NCBI GenBank assembly: GCA_000969725.1
Contig: JXSR01S073152.1
Reading direction: 5' to 3' (one strand)
Length of the DNA stretch: 32,508 nt
Source of the DNA: Ophiothrix spiculata
Taxonomy: Eukaryota > Echinodermata > Ophiuroidea > Amphilepidida > Ophiotrichidae
Shown here: positions 28,781 to 32,508 of the stretch, in pieces
How the letters are laid out: every line of letters begins with the position of its first letter
Position numbering within the stretch: position 1 is the first letter of the stretch
The notes under the pieces: model-generated
What the model was told of the DNA's origin: nothing
The model's database searches: none
What the model saw: only the letters and a program-made list of their open reading frames with translations
Translations under genes and position numbers: made by a program

Positions 28781-30954
28781 GAGTGTCAATGGATATTGGC
28801 ATTCTACAAATCTGGGAAGGTAACAGCCTTGATGTGAATGAGGTTTGGTTATCCCAATTGCTTTATTATAAAAAGTGGAGCGTAGTCCAATGTTTTGAAA
28901 AATAGGTACAATGATGTATGCAAATACAGGACATCTGCCTCATTTTTGTTTCTCAAACTTTAAGGTGAAAATAGTGAATGATCAATCTAAGTACCAGGGG
29001 TTCTCAACTAGTTGTTACAATGTACCACATCAATAAAAAAAAGTTGGGTAAAGCGCCAAATGCACCCTTTTCATAGTGTATTTCTAATGTATTTCTTTGT
29101 TTTCGAGAGAGTCAAAACGCCAAGCACTGATCTATATTCTCCTGTGTGATGTCATTTTCAATTGAAATTAACTGAGATTGCATTTCATTTACGTACATTA
29201 TGTTATTGGAACTTCAGCTTGAAAAATTTCATAGAAAGACATTTCTTGGAATTATTCTAAATTTAGCTCAAAACTTTTTACAATTCATCACGTTCTAGCA
29301 CCATGCTTTTAAAATGTATTTGTGTATTTGTATTATTGTTGATTACATTTTTTGGCATAACAGATAACTATATGCTATATGTTAATTTCATTAAGTACAA
29401 TTTCTGAGAAAAGATTCACCAGATTAAAAAGAATGACTGCACACAAACATATTTTCATTTTGGACTTAAACTAAGAAAAAAAAACCTGTATAATTAACTC
29501 TTACGTTCTATTTGCAATACATCATCTGTCAAACTTATTTAGAGATGTAAAAAACATATCTTTTCCACCAGTAGTTTCCTTGTTTTATTTGCAAATATTG
29601 TACAATGCTTTTTCCATGGATATGAAATTCTGTGAAAACTTCTTTGAATCAAGGAAAGGCATGATAAATCAAAACAAACAAACAAACAAACAAAACTTTA
29701 TTATTTGTTCTTAAAAAGATGATTTTCTATCCAATCAATTTCATAACAAACTGTTGACAGTGTTTCTATTTTCCTAAATTTTCAATTTCAAAACGTGTTC
29801 TTGTCATTTTAAAATGACTTTATTATAGCTTAGAAATTGCAAATACATCCCGCAAAAGCATCTTTACCATAAATGGTTTGGTAGATTCAAAACAGTTTTC
29901 ATTTTTCAAATTTAACAATTTATTTCTAGAAACACCATCGCTTTATTTTTACATTACTGGTGATCTAAAAATTCAAAGCATAAGTAATTGTCTTTTGTAC
30001 TTTTAAATATTTGAGTTTAATAGGAACGGTTATATGTTAGCAGTTGGAAGTGCTTTTTTGCCTGTGATCCTGAGCTGCTATTGCAAAAGTTTGCAATTCG
30101 CAAGAATAACAATTTCCCGGGAACGACTTATGTGATTTTATTACATTTTTTTAAAGACTTGTTTGTAAAATTACATGTTGCTTAATATGTAAGGTACCTT
30201 AATCTTTTTTGGAAAGTGACTAATAAATGCTTTTTGTCATATCTTTTTTTATCATAGCTATAAAGTGTTAGGGAAATAGTTTTTTTAAACATGAATTTCT
30301 TGAATGCTATCTGCATTTTGCAATTGCAAATAACACACTCACAGAATTAAATATATTAGTAGTATTATTATTTAAAAAGTCTAAACCGTTCAGTCCAAAT
30401 ATATTTTGTCACCTCCTTGCAAGACATATAACATATCCATCACAGTATAAAAACAGGATATCAATAGAAGCTTATCATAACGAGGTAGAAAACATAAACG
30501 CGAACCCAAAATAGATCTGGAATTAGTTGCGCTATTTTTGCACAAGGTAGGGATGCTTGGGGGATTTAAATTGTCCACTATAAATGTTTGATATCCTTTA
30601 TATGGTTACGACGACGGGTTAAGAAGTTCAGATGCTTTGTTAAAACGCCATGTTCTAAATTTAGCGTTGTTTGGTTTGGTTATAGGTTTTAAGACGTTTG
30701 AATAAATGTGCTTTTGATTTGATAGTGTTATTTTTAGGAGCGTTGGCCTAGATAGCCTTTTCAAATGCTTTGATCAATAGAAATTTATGAGTTGGAAATT
30801 TAGGTCATTAAAAATTGAGTTTGGTTAAATGGAAGTAGAGCATGAAAGGGTTAATGTTTCTTTTTGTGATGTATTATTTGAAATTTAGAGACCTGGAGAA
30901 CATTACCTTTTGGTAAATTTATAAATTACATAATACGATTATTCCTTTTTTTCG
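28781..30954. other. AT-rich presumed intron or intergenic DNA
   Basis: Contains an (AAAC)n microsatellite at about 29671-29695 and the 60-bp segment at 29818. Otherwise I see only AT-rich unique sequence. A 62-codon minus frame at 30390-30578 has no domain. Confidence 0.4.
29818..29877 (+). repeat. 60-bp segment repeated at 32401
   Basis: Matches 32401-32460 with three mismatches in 60. No similarity extends on either side, so the copied block has sharp edges. Confidence 0.95.
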
Positions 30955-31087
30955 ATTGTAGCTCCGATTACTTACATAACCTTTTGTGAAATGGATCTTA
31001 CGATCATTTATAGCTACGATCGTTTTTAGACTTACGACCGTACTTACGAATAGAACTTACAACCACCTTTCTGAAATACACCCCTGA
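30955..31087. repeat. TTACGA-rich probable MITE end
   Basis: CTTACGA or CTACGA words recur (CTTACGATCA, GCTACGATCG, CTTACGACCG, CTTACGAAT), ending AACCACCTTTCTGAAATACA, a typical terminal phrase of a class of invertebrate MITEs (from memory). The internal AACGATCGTAGC is partly palindromic. No opposite terminus identified. Confidence 0.4.
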
Positions 31088-31200
31088 TGTAGCACATTGC
31101 TCGAAGAGTGCATGCGAAGCTGGGTAGAAATAATATGGAAGATGTCATATAAATTTGTACCAAGTGTACTTTAGATACCAACCAAAATTTTGAACACTAA

Positions 31201-31595
31201 CACCTGTATGCACAAAAGTGGTTAAAGATTTTTTGAAAAATAACACATTTTTTGGAATCTGTAATAATTTATGTCCAAGCATTATGATATATGCTGAAAT
31301 GACTATAATTTGACCATTTCTCTGTTTTGGAACAAAGTCATTTTTTGGCAAAAAGAACAAAAATTGGTTTAGTCCAGGACTAACAAGTTAGTCCCAGACT
31401 AAACCATTTATGTGTTTTAAAAATAATTGAAATGTTTTAAAACAGACAAATGAATGATATAGTAAAGTTTAAGTTTAAATCTTTAAACAGGAACTTAAAT
31501 TATCGCTAGATTTCCCCCAAAAATGTGCGATATTCCACAATTTCAAATTTCACTTAGTCCAAGACTAAGTTAGTCCTGCTTTGTGCATACGGACC
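31201..31595. mobile_element. Inverted-repeat element with AGTCC motifs
   Basis: The left end CACCTGTATGCACAAA pairs with the right end complemented, GGTCCGTATGCACAAA. TTAGTCC or GGACTAA motifs are clustered at 31369-31402 and 31553-31577. The first cluster forms a 40-bp hairpin (31366-31405) with 19-bp arms and two mismatches. No frame; target duplication unresolved. Confidence 0.6.
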
Positions 31596-31864
31596 TTAGA
31601 CTGGGTTTAAAGTCATACTAGGTCTAAATCAGAATTACTACTGCCATAAATGAACCCTTAGAAGAATTTTTAAACTGCAGCAGCTTTAAAATATTGACGA
31701 TTCAACCAAAAATCTTACAAACAAGCCCAAAAATATGACAATATTGGTTGAGAAAAAGATATTTAGCTGTGTAACAAAATTTAACTTAAAGCAGGTCTAA
31801 CTCTTAAAACTTATTTTGTTCATATGAACCTATGGTTTATGATTAGATTTATGGGTAAGGTTAA

Positions 31865-32212
31865 AGGGGCAGTTCATGATTCACTTTTCACCCTCAAGGT
31901 CACCTCTATCAAACTTGAGTTTTTTAGCTTATAAGAATCCTCAACTGGTATATGTTACGATCCCCAAACCATTCTTTCATACGTGCTTGCATTTTTGAGA
32001 AAATTGAGAAAATGTGTCATTTTCTAATTATTGTCGGGGCCCCCGACAGTAATTACAACACAGTAGTCTATGGGGATATTCAAAATGCTGAAAAGCTTGT
32101 AACTTGGAAACGAATGGTCGGAATCAAGTGAAATTTTCAGAGTATATTAATGTTGTACTCTTCTTTTTATTTAGTTAGAAAAGAGGCCATATCAAAATCA
32201 TGAATTGCACCT
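31865..32212 (+). mobile_element. Complete TTAA-target MITE with central palindrome
   Basis: Ends AGGGGCAGTTCATGATTC and, complemented, AGGTGCAATTCATGATTT, flanked by TTAA (31861-31864, 32213-32216). A perfect 15-bp odd palindrome, GTCGGGG-C-CCCCGAC, sits at the centre (32033-32047), extended by imperfect AT arms. The left half recurs at 1-164 and 18166, the right half at 6824. TTAA targets are used by piggyBac, Kolobok and Sola3 groups; the AGG start leans towards Kolobok, but this is inference. 348 bp, non-autonomous. Confidence 0.9.
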
Positions 32213-32400
32213 TTAAGTTGTGTTTCAGATTAGGGGTTATGATTATGATGTTTGGTTAATTTTAGGAGCAAGGTTAACTTGTGATGAAAGTTTTTACTTA
32301 AAAGTGCACTTTTCTTGAACTCTGACTTATAGCATGACAAAAATGGAAGATTACCTCTTTATTTTGATCTCCCTATCAATTGCTGATTAAAAGGTGGTAG

Positions 32401-32508
32401 CTTTATTATAGTTTAGAAATCGCAAATACATCCCGCAAAAGCATCTTTACCAAAAATGGTTAACATACCTACAACTATTTGTATCTGTGATAAGTAGCTT
32501 AGAATAGC
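32401..32508 (+). repeat. Mosaic of two upstream segments at the window end
   Basis: 32401-32460 matches 29818-29877 (57/60), and 32460-32508 matches 26715-26763 (49/49); the blocks share the single junction base T. Both are in direct orientation. The second block ends one base before the place where the candidate exon's ATG would fall, so the exon may be repeated just beyond the window. Confidence 0.9.

Noticed and set aside
1-32508. A prokaryote-type defence, toxin or biosynthetic system, or a viral genome
   Set aside because: No long coding regions, no clustered genes and no recognisable viral or transposase proteins; everything points to eukaryotic non-coding DNA.

Overview
This is nuclear DNA of a eukaryote, AT-rich (roughly one third G+C by eye) and almost entirely non-coding. 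No open frame exceeds about 110 codons, none has a recognisable domain, and there is no operon layout. Instead the window is packed with short non-autonomous DNA transposons (MITEs), tRNA-derived SINEs, minisatellites and inverted repeats, and has a few candidate splice-bounded exons. This density of MITEs and tRNA-SINEs fits a marine invertebrate, perhaps a deuterostome such as an echinoderm. That placement is inference and weak; nothing here fixes the species.

Layout. 1-5000: half of a TTAA-target MITE, a block with 14 same-strand AGGTCA hexamers, a clean hAT-type MITE with a perfect 8-bp target duplication (1413-1833), and an inverted-repeat element holding a 59-bp x 3 minisatellite. 5000-9000: decayed minisatellites, a second AGGTCA block and another half MITE. 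7978-9715: two copies of a TA-target MITE family (third copy at 17654) and a different TA-target MITE. Between them is a candidate exon (8778-9061) with a good acceptor, an ATG in fair context and a good donor. 10541-11021: a 240-bp tandem duplication. 12505-13274: a MULE-like element with a perfect 9-bp target duplication, followed at 13358 by a candidate exon whose phase matches the 9040-9061 exon. 14143-15590: a Harbinger-like MITE, a further MITE, a tRNA-SINE and an element with repeated GCCGGGACTTG motifs. 16219-16740: a more complex, relatively GC-rich stretch with three perfect MEF2-type sites, the best enhancer candidate.

18000-25000 is the most structured part. A family here called R1 appears five times. 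A MITE family with 6-bp target duplications (CAAATG, CATATG) has two complete copies. A 2.56-kb element (21797-24354) with ~620-bp inverted arms carries nine copies of a 14-bp motif, GTAACGTTTGTGAC, pointing one way in the left arm and the other way in the right. That is the pattern expected of an array of transposase binding sites. A MITE and a SINE are nested in it.

25000-32508 is mostly unannotatable AT-rich DNA, with a possible promoter near 25963 and a short candidate coding exon (26765-26801, donor GTAAGT). The last 108 bases are a mosaic: 60 bp close to 29818-29877 joined directly to 49 bp identical to 26715-26763, the immediate upstream flank of that exon. A second copy of the exon may therefore begin just past the window.

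No complete gene can be called. If the candidate exons are real, the plus strand crosses the 5' part of one or two genes with long introns. I found no CRISPR array, rRNA, intact tRNA gene, recognisable retroelement protein or viral protein.
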